Assembly (NCBI GenBank): GCA_033002965.1
Contig: JAURVB010013258.1
Location: 1 to 64,000 of the forward strand
From: Piper betle
Lineage: Eukaryota; Streptophyta; Magnoliopsida; Piperales; Piperaceae
Reading direction: 5' to 3'
DNA: 64,000 bases
The position numbers and the translations under genes were made by a program. Each line of letters begins with the position of its first letter. Position 1 is the stretch's first letter. Under the pieces are notes generated by a model. That model did no database searches, had not been told where the DNA came from, and was given only the letters and a program-made list of their open reading frames with translations. Positions 21,728 through 35,100 of the stretch are shown here, in pieces.

Positions 21728-24700
21728 GTTAGTCAGTCGAAAGAATATTTTAGTACCAATCAAATCTCTTATTTTAAAGTCAAATCTATCGGGTCAGGGA
21801 AACAGTAAATTTAAATAGGCAATTTATATTAATAGGTTAGTAAAATTTACTTTTTATTTGTAAAATTATAGTTATGCAATTTTTATACGAATCATATTTC
21901 AGTTTAAAAAATAATTAATGCCTCCTAATTAGATTACTGACATCCTACCCATATAAATGTGATTTATAAGTTTGAAGGCCTAAAACATAAAAGATAAAGA
22001 GATTCATATCAGATTTATAGTTTAAACTCAATCACAAATATAATTTTATTTATAGTAAATTAAAAATGAAATAAAATTTATGTTAGCAATATACTCTAAC
22101 AATATAAAATATATTTATAGTTTCACTAACCGCTCGATATACTCTAACAATAAAAACAATATAGAAGTTGTCAATATATATATATATATATATATAGTAG
22201 GCACACACACGAATCTTAAATATCATTCTTCTTATCTTATATTAGGATCGATAATTTTTTATTAAATGGTTATATTTATGAAATTACATTAATAACTAGC
22301 CAATGTAAACCATTACCTTAAAAAATAACTGTCATAATTAAAATTCGTAAAGTTCACACTAAAATTAGGGCTCATTCCATAACATTTTCGTGTATATATA
22401 TATATACATACATACATACATAATTTTATATGTTAATGGAATTTTGAAAACTAATTTGCTTTTTAGAGAGGAAACTATTTTTCCAAATTTTTACAAAGTT
22501 CTAAGATATATGTAGGAGCTTGTAATTTAATTTATTATTTTTCTTTTCACATAGGATAATTTTATGAAGACAAAAGTAGTTCCTAAATGAGTAATTTACT
22601 ACTTAGTAAAAAGTGTAAGGACACCAACATTTATAATCAATATGGATAAGCCATCCAATTAGTAAATATTGAAAAAGAGTACTTGTACAATAATTGATTC
22701 ATAAAATATATTTACAATTTTACTTAATTGATACATTGACTTATAAAAAAATGTACGGGCATAATAAGTTGTAACAATTAAAATAGTAATTGAAATAGAA
22801 AAAGTCTGAGATTAGTGTCACCAAAATAAGTAAAATAATATATTAATATTTTATTTATTATTTTATGATGTAAATTAATAAATTAGTCAATTATTACAAA
22901 CCGATAAACATAGTCATAAATTTAAAAGTAGTTAATTAAGTTTAAGATACATGATCATCACTAATATATCATATATTAATCTAGTAACAACTGAATGTTG
23001 GATTAATTAACTGAACTAACTTGTTTGATTATCATAAATTCCACCGCTTTAAGAAATTTTATTTTCAGAATTTTTTGGTATAACTAATGAACCTACTAAG
23101 TTGTGTCTAAAAAAACTATCATCATCTAGCATAGTTTTGAGTTGGATCTAATATCATATGTAATATCTTGGCATAATTATTATAAATTGATGAGCATAAA
23201 TATTTCTTCCAAAATGGTTAAACAAGTTAAATTTTATAAACAAGAATCCCACTAATTATATATCATATTGTATTTAGTAGCCGTTGAGTGTGGAATTAAC
23301 TCACTGAACTAACTAGTTTGACAATCTTACAATTAATAATTCATTAATAAGCAATTGTAGATGTACAATAAATAGTACAAGAGATACTAGCTATGTGTCT
23401 CATCTAAATCCAAAACTTGTTTCCACAAATATATTATTATGCCTCAAGATAACATATAACAATAATAAAAACTGATATCACTGAGTTGATCATCGACTTA
23501 TTTAAAAATAAATATATAAAAGCCATGATTTTGAATGCAATGTTGTCACTTGTCATTTCGCTATTTTACAATATTACTTTTTATTTTCTATTCTAAAAAA
23601 GATTAGGTTTCTATTAAAATATTTTAATTAGTAACCATCAAGTATCTTTTAGCTATTTTGAAATATTAATCCTTATTTTAAATTCATAATAATAACTTAA
23701 TTTAAAATTTTACCCATTCATTATTAAACATAGAAATAAAAAATCGAAATAATCTAAAACTAGACCTTATTTATTTTTATCAACTAGCCAAACCCACTGT
23801 GATTTGCGGAGTGCATTTGAAAATTTTAATAATAAATATTAATGATATATAAAATTATTTTTCTAAAAATATAACTAATTCTTATTTTTAAATAAAAATA
23901 GAGAATTCTTTTAACGCAAAAGTCCATATTTTATTATTTTTAACTTGTAGTTGTAATCTTATGCTAAAAATAAATAAAAATTTTAATTATGTAGGCATGA
24001 ATGTATTATCTCCTAAAGTTGACTTAGTCTTATATTAAATGCCTAATAGAATATGATTAAATATATTAGTGAGGATGATACTAAAAATTTTAAACTTGGT
24101 TAATCACTTTTAAATAAATAATTAAGTTCATCACTTTGTAGTAATTGAGTCTAGCCTTTAAAGGAATATATTAGATCTTATCTTAGCATGTATTTGATAT
24201 ACGACTAACTCAACTTTTGAAGGATATTAAAATTTTCCCGCTTTAAAAAAATTATATCCTTGAAACTCCATTTTCTTATATACCTCTATTTATCTAATAT
24301 GATAATGGGTTTGCTCTGAGGTTAGTCATATATTTAATAATTATTTAGGTAAGATTCAATATATATTAGTTGGTATGATAGGTTAGGATCTTCAATTTAA
24401 TTAATGATTTAATAGAGATAACTAAATTCATTGGTTTATCCTAAACAGGTTGGGCTATTACAATGAATGATGAAAATATTTTTACTATTTGGATATAACT
24501 ATCTACTAAGTTTACCCTAACAATAAGTAAATAAATAGATATCATAGATTATGTACATAGATTCCTAAATTAAAAAATATATACAAGTCCTAAATTAAGT
24601 ATTCATTCTTAAGTAGCCAACTTGAATTGGAGCAATAAGACTATAAATACATGAATTGAATTTATTAATTTCTAATCGTGATTTATAATTATAATTGAAA

Positions 24701-26163
24701 GTTTTCCCAAGAAATAATTATAATAATATAAATATTAGAGTAAGTTTTAATTGCCTCATAGAGCTATTGTAGAACCAAAATCAACTAAAATTTAAGAAAA
24801 CTAAAATGTAATTAAAGAAAAAAATTCCAGTAATTTAATGTACGGGGGTTGATTTTTAGTTTAATAAGTAGATTTCTTAAGTTGACAAATTACTGAATGT
24901 CAACTAATTAATAAATAATAATATACTACGATTTTTAAAAATAAATATAATAGATATGACTATAAAAAATAAATATGTAGTATGATACAAATAAAATATT
25001 GCAAAAAAATATTATACAAAAAACTTTTACTTTAAGCGTATTATAGTTTAACTCAACTTAAATTTATGTAAAAGTCTAAGTTACCACTTGAGAATATTCA
25101 AATACAAGCATAATTAAAAAGTCAAATACAATAAAAATAAATAGTCAAAAAATTTATAAAATCATGCATTGTGCGAGCAAGCATCAGTTTTAAAAGATAA
25201 TCGACGCTGTCAATAATCTACTCCCGCTTATTTTCTAATTTCTCAATAATCACGTGTGGTAGAAAGTAATCACGCTAGCGGTGAAATCATTAAAATTATA
25301 TAATTACAATAAATATTTATCAATAACATAAATCATTTATTTATTCATATTCAATTCAATATGGCTAATGCATAGCCTCAGCTCAAAGAAATGTGGCTGC
25401 CCTTGCCAATTGAAAAACCACAAATGCACCCATGTGCTGTTCGTCTCGAACAGTATACCGATCAGCATCGTGATCCCCTTCTTGGTCCAACAAGTTGCAT
25501 AGAGGTAGTTGTCACAATGTCATCTTTTTAACACGGGGACTTGGGGAGTCAGATAATTAATCTGCATTTATAACTCTATTAAATTACAGAAACCCACAAT
25601 GATCTGTATGCTAATACGTATAATTTCGTAATCATACATGAATGAGTACGATATAACACAATCCACAACAAGTAGATAGACAATAAACATAATCTGAACC
25701 AAAATGACCTGCATGTTAATATGTATAGTTTCCTAATCATGGATGAATGTGGATAAAGCACAATCCACAACAAGAAGATAGACTACAAATAGTTACGAAC
25801 AATTAAAATGCATTAAAATAACTAGATCGGCTCTTATATTCACAACCTTATGAACACAAACTAATCTGCCTAATCCATATCAACTTCTAAATGGTCCTAA
25901 GTTGAAAATTTATGTATACACTCACTCTCACTAATATATTATATTTTACCTGTGTGTGACTAATTTTGTAAAATTTAAAATCGACACGCTTTTAAAATAA
26001 ATAATCCTAGTTTTGTTTTCCGAATTCCTTTCTCTCGGGGGGGGGGGGGAGGATGGGCCTAGTCCATATCTATTCTAGGCTATTATAAAATCTGTAATAA
26101 CTCTACCCAAGCAACAACTTATGAGTGTAAGATTCATCTAAATAGATTAACCAAAATTGAATA

Positions 26164-26194
<31 letters not shown>

Positions 26195-29100
26195 GATTGG
26201 TTATTCTGCGTCAAGCAGGAAAAAATTTTCTGTGCCCCACACGTCTTGGTCGTCTGATTTTAAGGACAGCCAAGATTTGCTTCCTTTAAAATGTAATCTC
26301 GGCTGACCTTATAATCGGATGGCCTAGATAAAATTTTTCTTTTTAAATTTGGGCCATCCTTGTAACCGGACGGCCCCGACGCAAGGGGGTGCAGAAAATT
26401 TTTTCTACGCTTGACGCAGAGTAATTTTCCTATATATATATAAAAGATCTGAGTAGTGTTGTTAATGGGTTGGTTTGGTCTAGGTTGTGGAGGAAATTTA
26501 ACGCGATATTTAAAACGCAAACCCAAACTCAAATATGTTTTCTTTAATGTAAACCCGAACCCGACTCGAATTTGAGATTCAGTAAACCCAGACCCGAACC
26601 AATTCAAACAAGTAATAAATATATTACATATATTTGCATAAGAATACACAAAAAAATAAATATTTTGTGATAATTATTCTTATTTAGTTATGTTAAAATA
26701 TAATATATTTTAGAAAATATATTTTATATAAAAAATTATAAAAGAAAAACTAAAACTTTAAATAAAAATTAAATATTTTTCGAATTAAGGTCTGTATATG
26801 GTGAGGCCCCCAATCCGTTATGAAATGGATAATGATAAAAATTCGAACCAGTAAACCCGTCCGTATAGTTGAACCTAAACCTGATTTTTTTGGGTCGGGT
26901 TGGGTCAGGTAACTTGCTTACCCGACCCTATTTTCAATGCCGGATCTTATCTAATAAATATAATAAGTATTAGATAGACTAATTTTCTAAGACAATGGTA
27001 TTCAAATTACGTTAGAAGTGGCCTTTGATCACACTAAGACGTTGGACGGAAAGAAATTAAAAATAGCGGAATGAACCTAAACGGGCATACCTCAATCATG
27101 GTTAAAAGGTAAGGTAATGTAATTAAATTAATCTTATTAGTAGAGAAAATAATCATGTGTATAGATAATAATACTCATTTATTATTAAAATTTCAAAATT
27201 GCACTGATTATGTATACTTCAATCGACTGAAGCAAGTAATCAGCCAATGCAATAAAATAAAATACACACAAACATCGTGAAATGTTTCTTCGGTTAGAAG
27301 CATAGGGTACTTGATGTGATCGAGCTAAATTAGTCTCGTAATGACATAATGTGCTACTTGCAGGCAACGACGGTTTATGTGGTAAGCCACTTGATCGGTC
27401 TTGCAAGAAGAGACGTTTATCGGGCACACTTCTCATACTGATCATTGTACTAGCTGCCTCCGTTGCTCTGGGGTTTATTGCTGCTATGTTTGCTCTCCTT
27501 CGCAGGCGATCATCGACTTCTTCGGAAAGTCGGTTTAAGCTTTCGCCCACGAAGACTGCCAAAAAGGCTGCTAGCCATAAAGGCCATAAACTCGGAAACG
27601 GTTCCCCAACATTCCACACTACTGGTGCAAAGACAGAGACAGTCACCACCAAAGATCATGCCCATGATCATGGAAAGCTTACATTTTTAAGAGATGGTTC
27701 AGAGAGGTTCGAGTTCAAGGATTTGCTAAGAGCGTCGGCGGAGGTGCTGGGTGGGGGCAGCTTTGGGTCCTCCTACAAGGCGGTGCTGTTGACTGGGCAG
27801 GCGATGGTGGTAAAAAGGTTCAAAGAGATGAACACAGTTGGGCGCGAGGAATTCCACCACCATATGAGGAGGTTGGGCAGGTTGAGTCACCCTAATGTTC
27901 TTCCATTGACAGCTTACTACTGCCGAAAAGAGGAGAAGCTACTGGTGACGGAGTACATCAAGAATAGCAGCCTGGTGCACCTGCTCCATAGTAAGTTATC
28001 CTCTTTTTTTAAAAAGTAAGTTGTCCTATTCTTGAATTGCATATAGTCTTTTTTTTTAAAGAGCATCACATTAAAATCAGTTTTTACAAAATACAGGTTA
28101 TAGTTTACAACATTTCTGCCCAAAACATACACAAAGTCATTTTTAGTTAGTGGCGTAGTCGTATACTTAAACAAAACCTGTTTTTACATTGACACAAGTT
28201 TATGCTGATGGTCTTTTTGTTGGCACGAAAGATATAGTATATGAAAATTTAAGTATAATAATTAATAAAAGGTAAAGATAAGTAGAGGTCAGGACTTAGG
28301 AGCACTCTTTGGCTCGTGATCTCTTTATTTAGCCTGTCAATAATGAATTGTTATAGTATTATTAGCATAAATAATGCATCAATTATCTATGATTAATATT
28401 ATATGCGCCTTTCGTAGTTCCTACTTTATTTATTAAGGTATTGATTAACTTATTAAATTAGCTATTTAAAATTTCGTAGAAGACAATGTATTGGGCCAAT
28501 CATACATAAAATAATGAAAAGTCGAGCATGTTTTACTGGTGCACAAAATATTTCGTAAAATGCCAAAGGTTTAGAAAGGAACGAGATGTTGCTGATATAT
28601 CAGTGCATTGAAAAAATTTCTACTACAAATGTGCGGTGCCATTTTAAGAGTGGGCGGCAGATGTTGGATGATTGAAAAACATCCATGGCTAGCATGAACG
28701 AAGTTAAGTTTTAACTTTTTCTAAATTTACCCTTGATAATGCTTCCCTTCCAAAAAATTTCCCAGAGAAGAGAGAAGTCACCACTCCCCTCGTGTGGTCA
28801 TGACGGGCGGGAGGGCTCTGTCTCTTCCCTACCAGATCTCTTGTCCAAGGAAAAATTGATACTTGATGAAAATAAAAACGAGATCGTTCAACCTAGTCTT
28901 GCATCATTCTTACCGGGATAAGATCTTATTTATTAGCTATAATAAATTATATAATTTCAATTTCAGTTAATAATTTTTGAATAAATGACATGGATCCATT
29001 AATTTGTACTTCCATTCAAATCATTATAGATTATATGATAGTAACCCGATTTTATGTTAGATGGTACATTAGAATAGGGACGTTAGCTAGATTGTTGTTT

Positions 29101-32100
29101 ACTGGCCAAAAAAGACATGTTAGGGTTAATAATAGGCTAAATGTAAAAATTTTAAAGATAAATTTTCCTAAGGTGGGTTGATTCCAAGATCCCTCAATTT
29201 AGTCCCGATAAATAATTAATTCCGATAAAAAGAAGGGGGATATCTAATTCTTATTAATTCTATTTAAAACTAGAATTTTTAACTTCAGTTAACCACTTTA
29301 AGCCGATTAGTTTGTTCTTTGGGTCAGGTTACTCCAAAGATAATATCATTGATTCCTGGTGCAAGCTTAGAAAGAAAATTGATTCCTCATCCAACCTCTT
29401 TTATTAAACTCGGAGTCTAAAAAACAGCCGCAATTGACTGAAATCAAGCCATCCCCAATTCTCCATCAAAGAAATCTTGCAAGGATTAGTCATCATGCAT
29501 TGAGCGATGGAGGTAGAGGGCCACAGTATTGTGGCCAAAGCATACCGTCAGAGTTAGCGTTGATCACATTAGACTATCATGGAGGAGGAGATGGCAACAA
29601 CGACCATGGTAGAGAAGGATATAAATGCTGCTCTAGCAACAGCGGTAATGGTGATGACTTGGAAAAACTCTCCAAGAAAAAGAAGGGGGATCTCCAAGGG
29701 CAGGACAAGGGGGAAAAAAGCTTAGGGCGTTGATGAATTTCTCTAACACCCCATATCCAGCTCACTTGTGAACAGATTTGGAATAGAACGGGTCACCCAA
29801 TTAAGTCAATCAACTTGAACTTAACCCAAATTGATCTATTCTCAACATCTTAAGATGGAATGATGAATATTGTTACGTATGGATAAGATGCACGGAACCC
29901 TAACATAATACTATCTGAATAACATGACAAACAATGCACACTTAAAAAAATCACGATAAAATTGATAAAATTTCTAAAGTAAAATATACAGAGTGTCTCC
30001 TAAAAGTTTAAGAATGGGCCACCCTGTCAATCAATGTATATAACACAACATTAAAAATTATTCTATAAACACAACAAATTTTCCATTTTGCATGACTAAC
30101 ATTCATGAACTGAGTCTCGACCCATCTGTTCATTCTTATTCACATTTTATTCTTAAACTCGGTCTTGACCCATTTGTTGATCACAGACAAAATCACATCT
30201 TTATTAACTATGTATATCATCATGACATTATTCATAATTAACATCATATAATTTTCATCATAACATTTTCACCATTAGCAACATATAAACATAATAACCA
30301 TAAATAGTCTCCATTCACACCGATGTGTAGCACCCTAAATCCACTTCACTCTCAAATCGATTTAGAAATGATATTGGGGACCGAACCATCCTTAATCAAT
30401 TAAATCGGTCAACCCAATCCTAACGGAAATGATCTACTCTTGGCATTTTAAGATGGACCAATAAGCACACAATGTATGAAAGGAGATGATCAACACCTAA
30501 CATGATCTTATATGTGGCATGACAACCGAAATCACATTTCAAAATAATTAAAACACAAATTAAGATCCAAAAATAATGATTATAAAATTAAAACGGATAG
30601 AGTTTCCCTTAAAAGTGCAAGAAGGGTCACCATGTCAACAGTGTAATATATATATATATTCACAATATTGAATAACACAACATGTTCACATACATCATTC
30701 ACATCATATTTCTTTGACTTGGGTATGACCCACTTGCTGATCCTGTTCATTTGTAATTACAACTTTCAAAAGAGTATCACATTTTCATATATCATGATAG
30801 TCATCATAGCAAAAATTTAAGTCACATCAAGATAAACTTTCATGTCAACCACATATCATAAAAACATCATATGATTTCATCCTCAACAGATACATATATG
30901 CAAAGTGGCATTGCTGCTCCTCCGTTGTAATTGACAATGCTCATTCGTTACGGTTCTCATTTAGATATATAATAAGAAAATATCAATAACGATCGTTATT
31001 GGTCTAGAAATAATTGCATATCAAACTGGCACATGAGAGCTGACTTTCATATTAAAATAAAACATTTATAACTACATAAGAACACTCATGAGAGCAACTA
31101 CTATGAAGCCATCAAGCTATAGCCTCGATAGCATCCTGTTTTGACTAGTTTAATGCCTTTCTTGGCATTTATAGCATTTATCCCATGCTCGGGAAAACCG
31201 GTATACTAAAGCTGTCTACATTCTCCATATATCACCTAGCCCTGAGTATAGAGGCTGAGTACTCTTAGGAAGTCCACATGTCTAGACATCTGCTGCATTA
31301 CAGTACCCGTAAACCTCTACACTTCTCTAGGTTTGACGAAACTCAAAATGTGGACTTGTTAGGATCTCTCGGGAATGGAATGATCTAGTCAGCAATCTAG
31401 AGCCCACTGTGACTGCCAGAAGCACCCTCTCATGGTACGTGCAAGTCGGTTTCACCTTCTCTTGTCTCAATATAAACTTGATAATTTTATACATAGGGTT
31501 GGGAAGGGATTTAAGATTATAGGCCAAACGCAACTTGATCTCGAGCTGATTTTCAAAACACACTCAGGGGATCTCATCCTCGAGGGTTTTAAATCCTGAA
31601 ATCATTCAACTAAATGGCTCATTTTAGTGGAATCAAATAAATCTTCACTCAACACATCTTCTATCAGTCAAATCAAAACATAATTGAGTAGATCATAAAA
31701 ATCAAAGAACGAGTCATAAATAGAGATGGTAAAAGCTCAAAGCGAAGTTACGCACTTAAATGGCAAGCTCTTACTCCGCACATACACATCAAAACTAAAT
31801 GCTAATGCCCTGTACGATGCATGTATACTACATACTCATCATCCAATCATATGAGACATACAATCCAAATCATGACAAAACACCCTAACTAGGGTATTCA
31901 TCAATATCATCACATGATTCCTTGCACAACCTATACGCATCAATCCATCTATATTTTAATCCTATCGATCAACTTCAACTCAATAAACTCCTCAATTTAG
32001 GTCATGAGTAATCATGCAACAATAATATATTCCGTACCATACCAAATTGCATTTAATTCCTATGATCAATTTATTAACATTCATCAAGAACACAGTACAG

Positions 32101-35100
32101 TTATACAAATCAATTCTTACACTATTATGCAATGCCATTGTCCATATTAAACACAATTATATCCTTAACCCACCATGATAATAAATTTTAAACCATATAA
32201 TTAATTCTAAATTAGAATTGGGCTATGGCTATGGTGGTGGGACGATGGCTACGGAGGTGATGACTGATGGGTCAGCTAGGGTTTACCAGATGACAAGGAT
32301 TTGAGCTATGTCATGGTTGTGCATGGATCAGGCCAAAGCAACAAGGGCTGCCGTCCGGCGACAACACGCACTTCCAGCAGAAATTCCTTGTCGCTGGTGG
32401 CTAGAACAACCGGGAGGACAACTGATGCTGACGGTCACGGCAAGGGGAGGAGATCGGCGCTGAGTTCTCCGAGCAAAGACCGGCAGAAACTATTCGGGCG
32501 GCTAGTCGGAAAACACTGCCATCGGCGGCTGTATCCAACTCACAGCGAGGAGGAAGGCTCTGAGAAGGCACAGCTAGGTTCGAGCCGGAGTAGAAGGAGG
32601 TGGAGGCAAGGGGATCTCGGCTGGGCAGTGACTGGCCGGTGGCGACGACGGTTCGTTGGCAGCGGCCGAGCCCAAAACAATGTAATTGACCAGGTGAAGT
32701 AGTGAAAAGGTGGCGTCTTTGGTTGTCCACAGGCGGTGAATTCAGTGGTGGGAAGCAAAGGGCAGGTCAGTGGTGGTGAAGCGCTGCTGTGCAGCCGGTG
32801 GCACTCCACGAAATAGAGGAAGGATGGCTCCATGAATGGGGTAGAGAAATAGAGAAGGAGGGGAAGGGAATGGATGGTGGCACTGGCTAGCGGCAGTGCA
32901 ACCCGCGGCAAGGTTAGCGGCGGTGGTGGCGCAACATAAAAAACCAGAGGTATGGGCATGGTGTCATGTGGAGGTGGTGACAGGAAGAAGAGGAGAAGAG
33001 TCGGGAATAATATAACACGCGGGCTAGTTACATAATAAAAATTTGATTCACTTTCAAGTTAGAGTCAATAAAAATAAATAAATTCCAAAAAAATCAAAGT
33101 AAAATATAATAAAATACTATAAAATAATAATAGCCCAACTCGAATAACATGTGCTAAGCCTACTAATCCACCCAAAGTACTAACTAATGCGTCTTACCGT
33201 GATAATCATCATAAGTCAAATTTGATTGTCAAATCATAAAATAAATCTAGCATACTGTCATATATTTTGATAACTCATTTTCCTGATTTGCTACTGTCGT
33301 TATCATTATATACTTAGATACACACGACCCTCATGTCTCATAACACAAGTTTGGCCTTTGCTCGGCGAACGTTGTCTAAAACTGATTCGACTCAAACTGA
33401 TGACTGTACTGACTTGTTCACGAACATAAAACCCTGACTTGAGTCATGGGCTTTATAGATGTGTGTGTACAAGACCTCACTTTTGTTGAACTCTCTCAAG
33501 GGCATTTACTGGGGAAGCCACTAGGCTGGAGACCGAGTAGCATCCTGAACTGATTGATCGATCAATGCCTATTTTGGCACTTTTCTCATTCTTCTGTCCC
33601 ATGCTCAGAAATATTAGTAACTTCTAAGCCCTCTCCTATCCTCCATATTTCTTCTGGCTATGAGCATGAAGCCCAAGTACTCTTTGGCAGTTGCCTTTAG
33701 TAACCTTTGGACCACACATCCAAACATGAGTCATAGTAAACAGTACTTGTAAACCTCCATGTTTTGCTAGGTGTGAGGAAACTCAATACTCGAAGTTGTC
33801 AGGAGCCCTTGGGAATATAACTCACTAATCTAGAGCCAGTTGTGATTGGGATGTGCACTGCTCAATTTACGTGCGAGTCGGTTTGACCATCTCTCATCTT
33901 AATGAAAACTCAATAAAATCATATATAGTCTTGGTAAGGGAACTTGCGGTGGATCTTGTTTTCAAAATTAGACTTGAGGGATCTCATCCTCGATAGTTAT
34001 TAATTCGAAAAACTAACTATCAAGTGACCCAAGTTAAGTGGGATTCAATGAAACACTACTTAATCTATCTTGTAATCAATATAGTAAATCACAATATAAT
34101 AGAACAAAAATCCAGATACGAGTCCTAAATAGACCTCATAGAAGCTCTACGCGAGGCCGTGCACCTAAACGGCGAGCTCTTAATCTGGACATACGTATCA
34201 AAATTAAATACTAACGCTCATTTTATCTATATGACACATGAACACAATGAATATATACATATATGATCACAAACATTCCAAGAAAAGAACACGACAAAAC
34301 AAGTGAAATTATAAAATCTAAATTGTCACTACATAACTTGATAACTAATGAATAACTACTGATTGCTTCATGAATTCTTAATTCATGCTCAATTCCTGAT
34401 TCATGCTTATGTTCAGTTTAATTTTAATTCCACATTTCCAGTTCATAAATAATCAACCATGTTAACTAATTTTATATAGTAACACGGTAGGTGTTACCCG
34501 AGGTCATTTAATTGACTGTTCAATCCATAGTTTATTCCCTAATTATCCAAAATACCTATTAATGCCAATTCATGTTCAAAACATTCCATTGAGTCTATCG
34601 AATAATTTTTAATGTATATACTTGATTGCATGCATGCACTTTTATTATATTTTATCATTACGAATTGATCAATGATCAATAACTTACTCGTCTTAATATG
34701 ATAATTGATTCACACTCCATTATCTAATTCAGTTAAGTATCATGCTCCCCTCACAGTTATCAATACCAATCAAGTATGATCTACCTTAATAATTATAACT
34801 CAATCATATCGTTATTACCTAATTATCATAAATGACTTGTTAAATTTATTTCAATTCTGATTGCATCCATCACCGAATCAATAAAAGCATTAATAGTCAT
34901 AATAATTCACATTCCATTATCATCCATTATGAAATGACATGAAACTAAATTATCTAAGATGTATACCAATTTGTCGGCGGCGACAGCTGCGGTTGCGGTC
35001 AGCGAATCAACTACTCGACCAAGGTTGGGGCCAGACATGCGTGGCTTGGCCGTGAGAGCATCAAACAAAGGCTGTGACTGGCCAGTAGTGATGATTGGCG

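Larger units (their letters stand above)
21728..27363 (+). other. PRK intron 1 (5636 bp)
   Basis: Donor GTTAGT and acceptor CTTGCAG, phase 1. It is AT-rich throughout, with TA/CA microsatellites near 22177 and 22396 and a run of 12-13 G at about 26038. A 104-bp tandem duplication and a foldback MITE are annotated separately. From about 21740 to 25560 I find no recognisable element. Confidence 0.85.

Noticed and set aside
28733..28921. Small plus-strand open frame in PRK intron 2
   Set aside because: 62 codons with no similarity to any family I know, in intronic sequence next to transposon relics.
32301..32959. Open frames of 109-139 codons on both strands in PRK intron 2
   Set aside because: They fall inside a solo B LTR, overlap each other on opposite strands and have no recognisable domain.
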